A stretch of DNA of 64,000 nt from Noviherbaspirillum sedimenti (GCF_003590835.1 NZ_QYUQ01000002.1:2914001-2978000), one strand, 5' to 3'. Positions 34,650-44,348 are shown, numbered from the stretch's first letter. Made by a program: numbers and translations. Notes: generated from the letters alone by a model not told the origin.

Positions 34650-36995
34650 CTATCGCACTATGCCGAAAGCCAGGGTGCGGGCCGGGCGCCGCTCGAACAG
34701 CTTTTCGCAGTCAGCCGGCGGCACCGGCTTGCTGAAGTAAAAGCCCTGGCCAATACCGCAGCCATGCTGGGCCAGGAAAGCTTGCTGTTCGGCAGTTTCG
34801 ATGCCTTCTGCGACCACGCCGATCTGCAACTGGCGCGCCATCGCCAGGATGGCGGTCACGATGGCGGCATTGTGCGCATCGACGTTGACATCGCGCACGA
34901 AGGAACGGTCGATTTTCAGGATGTCGATCGGAAACTGCCTGAGGTAGGACAGTGAAGAATAGCCCGTGCCAAAATCGTCGATCGAGATCGACACGCCGAG
35001 GTCGCGAATCTTCTTCAGGCGCGCGGCGCTGTTTGCCGGGTCTTCCATCACGATGCTCTCGGTCAGCTCCAGCTCCAGCAAATGCGGATCGAGTCCGGTG
35101 CTTTCCAGGCATTGGGCAATCTTGGTGATCAGCTCGGGATCCTTGAACTGACGCGCGGAAACATTCACCGCCACGCCGATCGGCTCGGCGCCGCGCATTT
35201 GCCAGTCCTGCGCCTGGCGGCAGGCTTCCTGCATTACCCATTCGCCGATCGGCACGATCAGGCCGGACATTTCCGCCACCGGGATGAATTTCAGCGGCGC
35301 GATCATGCCCTGGCCGGGCCGGTTCCAGCGGATCAGCGCCTCGACGCCGACGATGGCATTGCTCTGCAAGTCATGCTGGGGCTGGTAGTGCAGATGGAAT
35401 TCGCGGTTTTCGATGGCTTGCCGCAACTGGTTTTCCAGGGCCAGGTGCTCGCGCGCCAGCGCGCTCATCTCGGCGGCATAGAAGGCGAAGCCGTTGCCGC
35501 CGGCCTTCTTGGCCTGATACATCGCGGTTTCGGCGCGCAGGACCAGCTGCTCGGGCGTGTCGCCGTCATCCGGGAAGGTGCCGATGCCGATGCTGGGGGT
35601 CAGATACAAGTCCTGGCGTTCGATCACAAACGGCATCTCGAAGCAGCGCTGCAGCTTCAGCGCCGCCCGCGCCAGGTCTTGCGAATCGTTCACATAAGGC
35701 AGGACGATCAGGAATTCATCGCTGCCCGGACGGGCGATCAGGTCCTCGGCGCGCAAGTTCTGCTTCAGGCGCTCGGCCACCGCGCAGATCAGGTCGTCGC
35801 CGGCGGCGTGCCCCAGGCTGTCGTTAATAGCCTTGAAGCGGTCGAGGTCAAACATCAGCAAGCCCAGCTTGAACTGCTGGCGGCGCGCCAGCGACAGCGA
35901 CTGGCGCAAGCTTTCCAGCAGATGACTGCGGTTGGGCAAGCCGGTCAGGCCGTCGTGCTGCGCCAGGTAGCGCACCCGCTCCTCGGCGGCGCGCTGGTCG
36001 CTGACATCGCGCAGCGCCGCCAGACGCACGCGCCGGCCTTCGTAATCGAAATCGCGCGACTGCACCACCAGCGGCACTTCGCGGCCGGCGGCATCGGCCA
36101 GCGTGATTTCATAAGTCTCGTCGCGGTGCGAGCGCAGCTTTTCCTTGAGCCTGGCGCGATGCGCAGGAATCGCAAATTCCAGCGGCGAACGGCCGACCAG
36201 GGAATCGGGAGAAGTGCCCAGCATGCGGGCGAACGCCTGGTTGGCGTTGATGATGATGCCGCCCTCGTGGAATACCAGGCCTTCGCTGGCGACCGCGGCC
36301 AGCTGTTCGAAACGCGCCTGGCTGGCGCGCGCGGTGGTGGTTGATTGCAGTGCGGCCTGCTCGGCCGCCTGGCGGGTTGCCACCTCGTCCTGCAGCGAAG
36401 TCACCAACGCGTCGTTGTTGAACTGCGCGCGCAGCGCCTCCCGCAAGGTATGCGCCAGCCGATTCGAGGTCAGCAGCATCAGCAGCAGGAACACTGCCGC
36501 CATCACGGTCAGTTCGCGGCTGGCGGTGGCACCGGCCAGCATGCCCCACACCAGCAGCGGCGCCACCGCAGATAGCGCAAACACACGGTAAACCCGCGGC
36601 ACCGCCGAAAACATCGGCAAGGCAGCGGCGCTCACACCCAGCACCAGTACCGCCAGCAAAAGTTGATATTCGAAGCCGACATGGGCGGAAAACAGGATGG
36701 GGCACAGGCTCCAGCACACCCCGGCCAAGGCCGCGCAGCCGGCGAAACGATTGGCCCACAGGGAGGCATTCTGCTCGGCGTCGCTGGCGCGCCGACGCCT
36801 GCCGTGAATGACCACCAGCAGCCCGGCGGCAACGACGACTGCCGCCAGCCAGCCCAACAACAAAACCTCCGGCACCGCTGGCGCCACCGTAGCGGCCACC
36901 AGCAGCGCAGTCACCACGGAAGCCAGCGCCGTACCCTTGGCTTGCTGATACAACAAATCCACCTGCCTGGGAAACAGGCGATTTTCGGTCGGCAC
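34650..36995 (-). CDS. Membrane PAS-GGDEF(degenerate)-EAL protein
   Basis: The 781 aa start MPTENRLFPRQVDLL. Six to seven hydrophobic segments (~20-190) make a membrane sensor, then come a PAS domain (~225-330), GGDEF and EAL. The cyclase signature reads RPGSDEF, with Ser for the second Gly, so synthesis is doubtful. The EAL domain is intact: VEALIRW, ELTESIVMED, IDDFGTGYSSL, AEGIET and IGQGFYFSKP. The expected net role is c-di-GMP hydrolysis, with input from the membrane or PAS domain. It is 102 bp upstream of the REC-PAS-EAL gene, same strand. Confidence 0.9.
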   Translation of the reverse strand: MPTENRLFPRQVDLLYQQAKGTALASVVTALLVAATVAPAVPEVLLLGWLAAVVVAAGLLVVIHGRRRRASDAEQNASLWANRFAGCAALAGVCWSLCPILFSAHVGFEYQLLLAVLVLGVSAAALPMFSAVPRVYRVFALSAVAPLLVWGMLAGATASRELTVMAAVFLLLMLLTSNRLAHTLREALRAQFNNDALVTSLQDEVATRQAAEQAALQSTTTARASQARFEQLAAVASEGLVFHEGGIIINANQAFARMLGTSPDSLVGRSPLEFAIPAHRARLKEKLRSHRDETYEITLADAAGREVPLVVQSRDFDYEGRRVRLAALRDVSDQRAAEERVRYLAQHDGLTGLPNRSHLLESLRQSLSLARRQQFKLGLLMFDLDRFKAINDSLGHAAGDDLICAVAERLKQNLRAEDLIARPGSDEFLIVLPYVNDSQDLARAALKLQRCFEMPFVIERQDLYLTPSIGIGTFPDDGDTPEQLVLRAETAMYQAKKAGGNGFAFYAAEMSALAREHLALENQLRQAIENREFHLHYQPQHDLQSNAIVGVEALIRWNRPGQGMIAPLKFIPVAEMSGLIVPIGEWVMQEACRQAQDWQMRGAEPIGVAVNVSARQFKDPELITKIAQCLESTGLDPHLLELELTESIVMEDPANSAARLKKIRDLGVSISIDDFGTGYSSLSYLRQFPIDILKIDRSFVRDVNVDAHNAAIVTAILAMARQLQIGVVAEGIETAEQQAFLAQHGCGIGQGFYFSKPVPPADCEKLFERRPARTLAFGIVR

Positions 36996-37267
36996 GGCAG
37001 TCTCCTGATACTAATTTTCAAAAAGTATATTTCCTATTGGAAATAACTACGACGGGCCGAACGGCCAGTCGGCTGCCCGCATATTGCGGCGCAACATTTT
37101 CATCTATCCCGTCGGCATTGCCCTGATATGTGCACCGGCACGCGTACTGCCGCCGATGGGCAGGCAACTTTGCAACCACCGGGTGGTCTATTGCAGGTCG
37201 ATTTTCGGCCTGTGCAAGCTTGACGCGCCGCGCATCGAGTCTCCCCTTCCCGGATAAGGTGCCTGCC

Positions 37268-37612
37268 ATGAAATATCATCGGCGCAGCACGGCGGCAACC
37301 CTAGGCGTGGCACGGCCGCGCCTGCGGTTCCGGCAATCCACCGTCACCCGCAGGCGACCTGCGCCCGATGTCCTGTATGGCGATGCCGCCGAACGCGGCA
37401 AGCACCAGCGTTGCATCCAGGCCCTCGCCGAAAGCACCGCATGGCCGCTGCTGGTAATCGTTCCGGTCTATGAAATGGTGCTGGCCGAAATGCGCCCCCT
37501 CGCCCGGATCACGGAATACCTGCCCATCTTCGTCAGCCGCCGCGTGCGGCACCTGCTGCGACCGGACGGGGCAGCGGTCCCGCTTCAGGCAAGTTCCAGC
37601 AGCAGCGGCTGA
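37268..37612 (+). CDS. Hypothetical protein, DUF3562-like
   Basis: Up to 114 aa from the ATG at 37268. The C-terminal half (VPVYEMVLAEMRPLARITEY, then LPIFVSRRVRHLLR) has the pattern of the small DUF3562 proteins of Burkholderiales. The first ~50 residues are Arg-rich and may not be translated; an earlier frame start at 37130 looks spurious. The 3' end overlaps the convergent nuclease-family gene by 28 bp. No function is known. Confidence 0.5.
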   Translation: MKYHRRSTAATLGVARPRLRFRQSTVTRRRPAPDVLYGDAAERGKHQRCIQALAESTAWPLLVIVPVYEMVLAEMRPLARITEYLPIFVSRRVRHLLRPDGAAVPLQASSSSSG

Positions 37613-38451
37613 TGGTCGGAGGCGTCGCTCGCCGTATCGACTGCAATCGTGCGCAGCCGCGGCAGCAAGTCTTCGCTGACAAAAAAGTAGTCGAAGGTAA
37701 AGGGCGTGCCCGGCCATTGCTGCTTGTCGTACAGGCCGACGGTGGGGGCGTGGAGAGTGCCGGGATGCAGCAGAGTCCAGGCATCCAGATAAGGCGGCGT
37801 GACAGCATCGATCGGTTGCAGGAGCTGGATGCGGCTGGCCGAATCCGGAATGAAGTTGCAATCGCCGCAAAGGATCGCCGGCGCTGCCCGCAGCGCCCCG
37901 GAAAACGGTCCGTCGGCCACGCTGCCCGGGCCGGGCTGGCGCGCGTGCGCCACCGCCTCGGCATGCAGCGCGCGCAGGCGCTGGATTTGCGCCGTCCGTT
38001 GCAGCATCGAATAGTATTCAAGGTGGGTAGTCGTGACGCGCAACAAGCCCTGCGGCGTCGCGAGGTTGGCTTCCAGCGCCACCCGCTGCATGCTCGGCGC
38101 GAGCGGATCGCAGGGCCAGGGCAACAGGTGCCGAAACACTTGCAGCACCGGATGGCGCGACAGGAGCATGTTGCCGAAGCGCTTGCGCCTGCCACCCACG
38201 CCATCTCCAGGATCGGCATCCATGGCGAACGCGGCGGTGGCCACATAGTCTGGAAACAATTGTTCGAGAACAGCGAACTGGTCTGCGCCGTCATTGTCTT
38301 CCAGCTCGGGATAGGCACACGAGACTTCCTGCAGGCAAATCACATCGCATTCGCCCAAGCGGCGCACATGCGCCGCAATCCGCGCCAAATCGACGCGGCC
38401 ATCCGCGCCGCGCCCCCATTGTATATTCCACGTCAACAGTTTCATGTTCAT
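37585..38451 (-). CDS. Endonuclease/exonuclease/phosphatase-family protein
   Basis: The 288 aa start MNMKLLTWNIQWGRG (the third residue is an alternative start). DNase-I-like fold markers: the N-terminal WNIQ, catalytic CLQEVS, TTHLEYYS, GDCNF and the terminal DASDHQPLLLEL. All metal and phosphate-binding positions expected for the superfamily appear present. There is no signal peptide, so it acts in the cytoplasm. Whether it acts on DNA, phosphoinositides or other phosphodiesters cannot be told. Confidence 0.87.
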   Translation of the reverse strand: MNMKLLTWNIQWGRGADGRVDLARIAAHVRRLGECDVICLQEVSCAYPELEDNDGADQFAVLEQLFPDYVATAAFAMDADPGDGVGGRRKRFGNMLLSRHPVLQVFRHLLPWPCDPLAPSMQRVALEANLATPQGLLRVTTTHLEYYSMLQRTAQIQRLRALHAEAVAHARQPGPGSVADGPFSGALRAAPAILCGDCNFIPDSASRIQLLQPIDAVTPPYLDAWTLLHPGTLHAPTVGLYDKQQWPGTPFTFDYFFVSEDLLPRLRTIAVDTASDASDHQPLLLELA

Positions 38452-38555
38452 GCGTCCAGCTACGGGAAAGCTTCATATAATCTAGACCATTTACGCCGCT
38501 TGCGCGACGCTTGCATTAGCTTGCATCAAACGCACATCGCTTCGCGAAACACGCC

Positions 38556-40106
38556 ATGGAAATCGAACTGAAGCTGCTGATTGCGCCGCATGACGTCAAG
38601 GCCCTGCGCCAGTCGCCGCTATTGCAGCAATACGCCAGCGCGCCGCCGCGCACGCTGCCGATGCACGACATTTATTTCGACACGCCGGACTTAGCCATCC
38701 GCAACAGCCATGCCGGCTTGCGCGTGCGCGAAGCCGACGGCGCCTGGATCCAGACCCTGAAAGGCGGCGGCGGCGTGGCCAGCGGCTTGCACAGCCGCTA
38801 CGAATGGGAAACCCCGGTGCCGGGTCCGCAACCGGATCTGGCCACCCTGGGCCAGCGCCTGGATGCCCACAGCGGCTGGGCCAAGTTGCTGCGCCAGCCG
38901 GAACTGGCCGCCAGCCTGGAGCCGGCTTTCACCACCAGCATCCGCCGCACCCTCTGGGATTTGCGCTTGCCGCAGGGCGATCTGGTCGAATTCGTGCTGG
39001 ATGAAGGCGACATCGCATGCCGGGGCAAAAAATCGGCCGTCAGTGAAATCGAAATCGAGCTCAAGGCAGGCATCCCCGAACACCTGTTCGATTTTGCGCT
39101 GGCACTCATCGACGGCGGTATTCCGCTGCGCCTGTCCAACAGCAGCAAGGCCGAACGCGGCTATGCGCTGTACCAGCCGCAAGCCCCCGCCATTGTCCAT
39201 GCCAGCGCCGTGCGGCTGGCGCGCGAGCTGACCGTCGAGGAAGGATTCCGGGTCATCATGGCCAATTGCCTGTCGCAAATCCAGGGCAACGAAGCCGCCG
39301 TGGTCGAGGGAATCGATCCCGAAGGCATCCACCAGATGCGGGTCGGCTTGCGTCGCCTGCGCTCGGCGCTCAAGCTGTTCAAGGACCTGGCGCCCTGCCC
39401 GGCGCAATTGCTGGCCGAACTGGCATGGCTGGGCGAGGCCCTGGGCCAGGCGCGCGACTGGGAGGTATTGCTGGACGCGACCCTGCCGCGCATCGCCGCC
39501 GCCGTGCCCGACCAGAGCGGCATGGCGCTGCTGAGAGAGGCGATCGAAAAAAACGTCCAGGAACAACACCGGCAAGCCGCCGCCGCGGTTGCCTCGGCGC
39601 GCTTCGCACGGCTGGCGCTCGGTTTCGGCGCCTGGCTGGCCGGTGCCCGCTGGCGCGACGGCCTGCGCGGGCAGCGGCAGAGAAAACTGGCGGCGCCGCT
39701 GCCAAAATTTTCCCGTCAAGTGCTGGCGCGCGACCAGGCCGCGCTGCTGCGCCGTGGCCGGCGGCTGGCGCACGCCGACCAGGCAGCGCGGCACCGCCTG
39801 CGCATCGCCGCCAAGAAAACCCGCTACGCCACCGAATTCTTCCAGTCACTGCACCCGCCCAAACGCGTCAAAGCTTACGTGGCGGCGCTCGCCGACCTGC
39901 AGGATGCACTGGGCTGGCTCAACGATGCGGCGGTGGCCGACGGCTTGCTGGGCAAGCTGCAAGAGCCCGACACCGCCACAGCCACGCTGGCCGGCGCGGC
40001 CGGTTACGTGCGCGGCTACCTGAGCGCGGCGGCCGGGCTGGAACAGCCGCAACTGCGCAAACTGTGGAAGCGTTTTGCCAGCACCCGGCCGCCGTGCCGC
40101 AAGTGA
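38556..40106 (+). CDS. CYTH-CHAD protein (inorganic triphosphatase-like)
   Basis: The 516 aa start MEIELKLLI, the ExExK signature of the CYTH triphosphate tunnel domain (~1-200), which also has HDIYFDTPDLAIRN and VSEIEIELKAG. A C-terminal CHAD domain (~220-505) holds HQMRVGLRRLRSALKLF and RLRIAAKKTRYATEFF, the conserved His/Arg/Lys helices that bind polyphosphate. It is related to E. coli YgiF, an inorganic triphosphatase. It is divergent from the nuclease-family gene. Confidence 0.93.
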   Translation: MEIELKLLIAPHDVKALRQSPLLQQYASAPPRTLPMHDIYFDTPDLAIRNSHAGLRVREADGAWIQTLKGGGGVASGLHSRYEWETPVPGPQPDLATLGQRLDAHSGWAKLLRQPELAASLEPAFTTSIRRTLWDLRLPQGDLVEFVLDEGDIACRGKKSAVSEIEIELKAGIPEHLFDFALALIDGGIPLRLSNSSKAERGYALYQPQAPAIVHASAVRLARELTVEEGFRVIMANCLSQIQGNEAAVVEGIDPEGIHQMRVGLRRLRSALKLFKDLAPCPAQLLAELAWLGEALGQARDWEVLLDATLPRIAAAVPDQSGMALLREAIEKNVQEQHRQAAAAVASARFARLALGFGAWLAGARWRDGLRGQRQRKLAAPLPKFSRQVLARDQAALLRRGRRLAHADQAARHRLRIAAKKTRYATEFFQSLHPPKRVKAYVAALADLQDALGWLNDAAVADGLLGKLQEPDTATATLAGAAGYVRGYLSAAAGLEQPQLRKLWKRFASTRPPCRK

Positions 40107-40137
40107 AACGCAAATGAAAGTGGCATGAGCAACGCGG

Positions 40138-40893
40138 CTATGCCTGGCTGTGATAAACCTTGAGCGTGATGTGCGGATCTGCCACCAGGCGGGCGAACGG
40201 GCCGGCGTCGTCCAGCACGGCGGCATCGATCAGGCCATCGGCCACCGCCGCCGCCAGCGCCTGTGCGCGCATGATCACATCCAGCTTGGCAGCACCACCC
40301 GACCAGACATGGCAAACGCGCTGCGCCGCCAGCGCCCGTAGCGACAGCGACACGCGCGCATGCGGCGCCTGCCCCGGCTGCAGTGCCACATAGCGGCGGC
40401 TGGTGCTGGCTGCCTCCGGCCATTGCGGCGCGTCAGGAAATAACGAAGCGGTATGGCCGTCGGCGCCAAGACCGAGCACGATGGCCGCCGGCCGCGCCAG
40501 CGCCGGATTGGCATTGGCGAGTTGCGCCGAACGCCGCGCCCACAGCCACGGATCGGTCGCCTTGGCCACCACCGCCATTAGCGGCAACAGCCGCGCCGCT
40601 GCTGCGGCGCCAGTCAGCAAGTGCTTACCAACCAGAGTGGCATTGGAATCCGGATCGCCGGACGATACGCTGCGCTCGTCCACCAGCGAGACATCGATGT
40701 GCTCCCAAGGCAGAGGCTGCTGCGCCAGCGCTGCGAAAAACGGCAAGGGGCTGCGCCCGCCGGACACCAGCAGCAAGGCACGGCCGCCAGCCGGCCCTGA
40801 TGCCAAGGCCATTCGCAAGTCCTCACTCACTTGCAAGGCCAGTGCCAGCGCCGCCTCCTCGGCGATTTTGAAAGTCGTCAATTGCAAGGCCAT
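40138..40893 (-). CDS. pgl: 6-phosphogluconolactonase
   Basis: The 251 aa start at the ATG at 40893, with GGAGAG upstream. DevB-type lactonase of the SIS/NagB-like fold: LLLVSGGRSPLPFF, HIDVSLVDERSV, and GLGADGHTASLFPDAP, the family signature. It hydrolyses 6-phosphogluconolactone in the oxidative pentose phosphate or Entner-Doudoroff pathway. zwf and edd, its usual neighbours, are not present, so it stands alone. Confidence 0.9.
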   Translation of the reverse strand: MALQLTTFKIAEEAALALALQVSEDLRMALASGPAGGRALLLVSGGRSPLPFFAALAQQPLPWEHIDVSLVDERSVSSGDPDSNATLVGKHLLTGAAAAARLLPLMAVVAKATDPWLWARRSAQLANANPALARPAAIVLGLGADGHTASLFPDAPQWPEAASTSRRYVALQPGQAPHARVSLSLRALAAQRVCHVWSGGAAKLDVIMRAQALAAAVADGLIDAAVLDDAGPFARLVADPHITLKVYHSQA

Positions 40894-40957
40894 AGCCGCT
40901 CTCCGGGGCGCGCAAAACGCGCGAACCCGCATCATATACGATGATGCCGGAGTGGCA

Positions 40958-41974
40958 TTAAAACTGCTGCACGTAGCGCAGCGCCAGCAGTTTTTCGGAT
41001 GGTGCGGCCGCCACATTATCGGGATGGCGCCGCAGCGACACGGCCCAGCCGGCATAGGCGGCCTGCCCCAGCGGGGCGACATAATTCATTTCCGCCAGCA
41101 GCTCGCGCCCGTTCGCCACCACCGCAGGCGCGCCCATTGCGACGCCTGTCGCCTCCCGTTCCCGGAGCCCATGGTAGGTGCGGATCGGCTGCGACAGCGT
41201 CAGCGAAAAGCGGTCGCCGGTGCGGTAGCGGTCGGAGGCCACCAGCCCGACCGAAAAAGCATTGCTGCGCACGGTGTCGCCAGCCAGGCCGCTGCCGCCC
41301 GGGCTGCGACCATAAGATGCCTGCGCCGCCAGGGCGATTTTCGGGGCCAGCAGCCAGACCCCGGTCAACTGCGCCGAGCTGGTCGGCGCCCCCAGGCTAA
41401 AGGCCGACACGGTGCGCCGGCTGCCGGGCCAGGGATTGCGCTCCTTGCTGCGCATGAGGGAAAACGACAGCGCCGCACGATCAAAGGCATAGGAAAATTC
41501 CAGCACGCGCGCATTGATGCGTGGCTGTACCGTCATCAGTGCCGGCGACAGCGCATCCGGGTCGAAGGCGCGAAGTGCCATGCTGTGGGCAAGGCCGCTG
41601 CCCAGGATGCCGAACTTGATGCGGACGCCGCCCAGTTCGCGCGAGATACCGACATGCGCGGAATTCGGCGCCAGGACGAAATACGGATTGACCAGGGCCG
41701 GCGGGGCAGCAATATCGGCGGCGACTGCGGCCCTGTCAAGCCTGACCCCGAGGCCGCCAACGCCAAAGTAATCAGCCGCCAGCCCGGACCCGCCGCGGTC
41801 GATCTGGCCGAACACCTGCTCGAACGACATCGATGCCGGCCGGATGAAACCGCGTCCCAGGTCGGCTGCCACCGCGATCCGTGCCGGCGCGGCCAGCACC
41901 GCCGCCAGTCCGGCTAGTCCGAACAGTCCGAACAGTCCGATTACGCAGGACTTGAGGTGAATGTACGTTGCCAT
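40958..41974 (-). CDS. Putative outer-membrane beta-barrel protein
   Basis: The 338 aa start at the ATG at 41974 behind GGGAGG. A signal peptide with a Gly/Leu/Phe-rich core (GLFGLFGLAGLAAVLA), encoded by a short tandem 9-bp repeat (TCCGAACAG type), ends near ARIAVAA. The rest is alternating hydrophobic strands with Gly and Ser turns and ends in the aromatic QF, typical of an outer-membrane barrel. It resembles the barrel part of autotransporters but without a passenger. No ligand can be inferred. Confidence 0.65.
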   Translation of the reverse strand: MATYIHLKSCVIGLFGLFGLAGLAAVLAAPARIAVAADLGRGFIRPASMSFEQVFGQIDRGGSGLAADYFGVGGLGVRLDRAAVAADIAAPPALVNPYFVLAPNSAHVGISRELGGVRIKFGILGSGLAHSMALRAFDPDALSPALMTVQPRINARVLEFSYAFDRAALSFSLMRSKERNPWPGSRRTVSAFSLGAPTSSAQLTGVWLLAPKIALAAQASYGRSPGGSGLAGDTVRSNAFSVGLVASDRYRTGDRFSLTLSQPIRTYHGLREREATGVAMGAPAVVANGRELLAEMNYVAPLGQAAYAGWAVSLRRHPDNVAAAPSEKLLALRYVQQF

Positions 41975-42161
41975 ACGCCCTCCCTTTCCCGCTCTGCCGC
42001 CACGGCACAAGGGCTGCGGGTTGGCCCCTGGTTTCATTTTGTACCAGAATTTCCAATTTGCAAGAAATTCCCAAGAAATCCCATATTTATGGGATACCCA
42101 TGCGGAACCTTTTAGCGTGTAATTGCTCCATTACAACAATACAGCCATCCGGAGCATAAAT

Positions 42162-42497
42162 ATGCAAGCGCTCGACGACTTTACTGAACATTGGCGCGAC
42201 CAGCCCAGTTTCCTGGTCGATTATTCTGGCAATTCCACGTTCCTGGCCAAGGTGGAATACCATTCCGAGCAAATTCACCACCGCCATTCGACGGTGGTGC
42301 GCATCCGCAAGCAGGGCAAAGACCTGGGCCAGATATCGCTGCAAAAGGCCCCGGCACTCTTGCCGGGCTTTCCGCAATTGCTGTTCTCGCCGCCGCTGCA
42401 TGCCTACGATTACGACCGCGCCAACCATGCGCTGCTGGTGCAGGGCCACTCCAACCTGCTCGGCGGCGACTATCAGGTGGTGATCACACCGGCCTAA
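42162..42497 (+). CDS. Hypothetical cytoplasmic protein, 111 aa
   Basis: I use the ATG at 42162 (MQALDDFTEHWRDQPSFLVD), behind GGAG. It is a mixed alpha/beta protein with two His-rich segments (EYHSEQIHHRHSTVVRIR and LLVQGHSNLLGGDYQ). No signal peptide or known motif. It is divergent from the barrel gene and ends 106 bp before the tRNA-Ser. Confidence 0.6.
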   Translation: MQALDDFTEHWRDQPSFLVDYSGNSTFLAKVEYHSEQIHHRHSTVVRIRKQGKDLGQISLQKAPALLPGFPQLLFSPPLHAYDYDRANHALLVQGHSNLLGGDYQVVITPA

Positions 42498-42565
42498 GGC
42501 AGGACAGATTCGCGCTGTTTCGGTGTCAGGACTGCAATATCCCGATTAGTGGCGGAATTATTTGC

Positions 42566-42571
42566 TATAAT
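42566..42571 (+). promoter_or_regulatory. -10 box of the tRNA-Ser promoter
   Basis: A perfect TATAAT, 32 bp before the tRNA 5' end. The -35 region is not close to consensus. A GC-rich discriminator (CTGCGGC) follows, as in stringently controlled stable-RNA promoters. Confidence 0.6.
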
Positions 42572-42603
42572 CTGCGGCTTCGCGCATTGCGAACCTGAAT
42601 CCA

Positions 42604-42694
42604 GGAGAGATGGATGAGTGGTTTAAGTCGCACGCCTGGAAAGCGTGTGTAGGTTCATAGCCTACCGGGGGTTCGAATCCCCCTCTCTCCGCCA
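42604..42694 (+). tRNA. tRNA-Ser (anticodon GGA)
   Basis: A full class-II tRNA with long variable arm and encoded CCA. Acceptor stem GGAGAGA (42604-42610) pairs with TCTCTCC (42684-42690). The anticodon loop is CTGGAAA within stem CACGC/GCGTG. The T-arm is GGGGGTTCGAATCCCCC. The 3' end is the likely integration site of the element to the right. Confidence 0.96.
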
Positions 42695-42805
42695 GTATGT
42701 TGTTTTAAGAAGTCCAAAGAAGTCCAGAAACCCGCGTCAAGCCCAGTGCTGATGCGGGTTTTTTTGTTTGTAGAGTGTTTTTACCGTCCATTGCAATCCA
42801 GAATC

Positions 42806-42860
42806 TTTGACGGTATGTTTAACGGTATTAACTGATACCGCCAAAACGGATACCGTCAAA
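42806..42860. promoter_or_regulatory. Repeat cluster at the integrase promoter (arm-type sites/operator)
   Basis: TTTGACGGTAT (42806-42816) and TTTAACGGTAT (42818-42828) are direct repeats 12 bp apart. GATACCGCC and ATACCGTCAAA (42850-42860) are inverted copies ending just before the integrase ATG. The cluster could bind integrase arm domains, autoregulate int, or both. Confidence 0.55.
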
Positions 42861-44123
42861 ATGCCAAAACTAGCCCACCCACTGACTGACGTGCAGCCAC
42901 GCACGGCCAAACCCAAAGACAAGCCCTACAAATTAACGGACGGCGGGGGTTTATATTTGCTTATCAACGCTGACGGCGCGAAATATTGGCGCATGGACTA
43001 CCGGCACGGCAGCGCACGCCGGACACTAGCATTCGGCAAATATCCCGAAGTATCGCTTGCGGACGCCCGAGCGAAGCGCATGGCGGCGCGCAAGCTACTA
43101 GATCAAGGTATCGATCCCGGCCAAGATAAAAAGGATCGAGAGCGCCTCAAAAGCGAGGCAGCGGCCAATACCTTTGAAAAGCTCGCCCGTGAATGGCACA
43201 CAAACAAGTTGGCCTCATGGCGGGAATCCACTGCTAAAGACACAATGCGGCGCTTGGAAATCGATATATTTCCTGAAATTGGATCAATGCCGATTGCTAC
43301 CATTACGCCCCAACAGATGATTGCAGCATTGCGTAAGATCGAAAGTCGGGGCGCGCAAGAGGTTGCGCACCGCATCAAAGCGACCTGTGCGCGTGTTTTT
43401 AGCTATGCGATACAGTCCGGTATCGCCGACCGCAACCCGGCTGCGGATCTGAAGGATGTATTGAAGCCGGCCAAAGCCGGACACTTTGCCGCGATCACGG
43501 CCGATGAATTGCCGGCCTTTCTGGCGGCAATGGACAAGAACGATGCACGCCTGTTCAAGCCCACGCGGATTGCTCTGCGCTTGATGATGCTGCTCTTCGT
43601 CCGCACCAGTGAATTGATCGAAACCCCATGGGCCGAAATCGACCTTGCAAATGGCGAATGGATCATTCCTTGGCAGCGAATGAAGCGCGGCAAGCTGACC
43701 GTAAACCCAGATGAGACTAATCATCATGTTTGCCTATCAAAACAAGCGCTAGCGCTGCTAAACGAGTTGCACACACTGACCGGCGGTGGAAAATATCTCT
43801 TCCCCAATCAGCGCGATCACAAAAAGCCAATGAGCAACGGCGCGATCCTGATGGCATTGAAACGTATGGGCTACCAGAACAGAATGACTGGCCACGGCTT
43901 CCGAGCACTGGCAATGAGCACGATTAAAGAGCGTTTAGGGTATCGGCATGAGGTCGTAGATCGTCAGTTAGCGCACGCCCACAAAGACAAAGTGGAAAGC
44001 GCCTATGACCGGGCGAAATTCCTAGCAGAACGCAAAGTAATGATGCAGGATTGGGCAAATTTCATTGACGGCATAGCGAGCGGTAACGTGGTGGCGGGTA
44101 ACTTCGGGCGGAAGGCAGCATGA
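42861..44123 (+). CDS. int: P4-type tyrosine recombinase (integrase)
   Basis: The 420 aa start at the ATG at 42861; a TTG at 42807 would add 18 residues encoded by the repeat cluster. An N-terminal DUF4102 arm-binding domain (~10-95, KPYKLTDGGGLYLLINADG) is followed by a SAM-like core-binding domain (~105-195). The catalytic domain has Arg in LFVRTSELIETPW, HGFRALAMS (H-x-x-R), the following His in RQLAHAHKD, and Tyr in VESAYDRA. Family members integrate into tRNA 3' ends, which agrees with the adjacent tRNA-Ser. It appears complete. Confidence 0.94.
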   Translation: MPKLAHPLTDVQPRTAKPKDKPYKLTDGGGLYLLINADGAKYWRMDYRHGSARRTLAFGKYPEVSLADARAKRMAARKLLDQGIDPGQDKKDRERLKSEAAANTFEKLAREWHTNKLASWRESTAKDTMRRLEIDIFPEIGSMPIATITPQQMIAALRKIESRGAQEVAHRIKATCARVFSYAIQSGIADRNPAADLKDVLKPAKAGHFAAITADELPAFLAAMDKNDARLFKPTRIALRLMMLLFVRTSELIETPWAEIDLANGEWIIPWQRMKRGKLTVNPDETNHHVCLSKQALALLNELHTLTGGGKYLFPNQRDHKKPMSNGAILMALKRMGYQNRMTGHGFRALAMSTIKERLGYRHEVVDRQLAHAHKDKVESAYDRAKFLAERKVMMQDWANFIDGIASGNVVAGNFGRKAA

Positions 44124-44348
44124 ACGAAAAGGAATCAAAGATCAATTTTAAGGCGTTGGCTCATTGCTAGCGCAAACAAAGCGGCGGCTCCGAGCCGATG
44201 GCTTAGCTCCACATTTGCAACTATTTGTCACTTCATCGTTACTTATGGTGCTTGGGTGTTGCATGCAAATGAAGTAACTTTGGTCTTAACTATAATCAGT
44301 CTGGATAGCATCCCGCTGAATCCATTAGACCTCTAGGAGCTTTACCGC
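44124..44348. other. Short intergenic stretch of the island
   Basis: AT-rich, with a possible promoter around CTTAACTATAATCAG (about 44285-44299) that would serve the AlpA-like gene and the coupled genes after it. Confidence 0.4.

Noticed and set aside
32442..34955. 837-codon open frame antisense to the REC-PAS-EAL gene
   Set aside because: Shadow of a clear coding gene; no domain pattern, and it runs through the neighbouring gene end.
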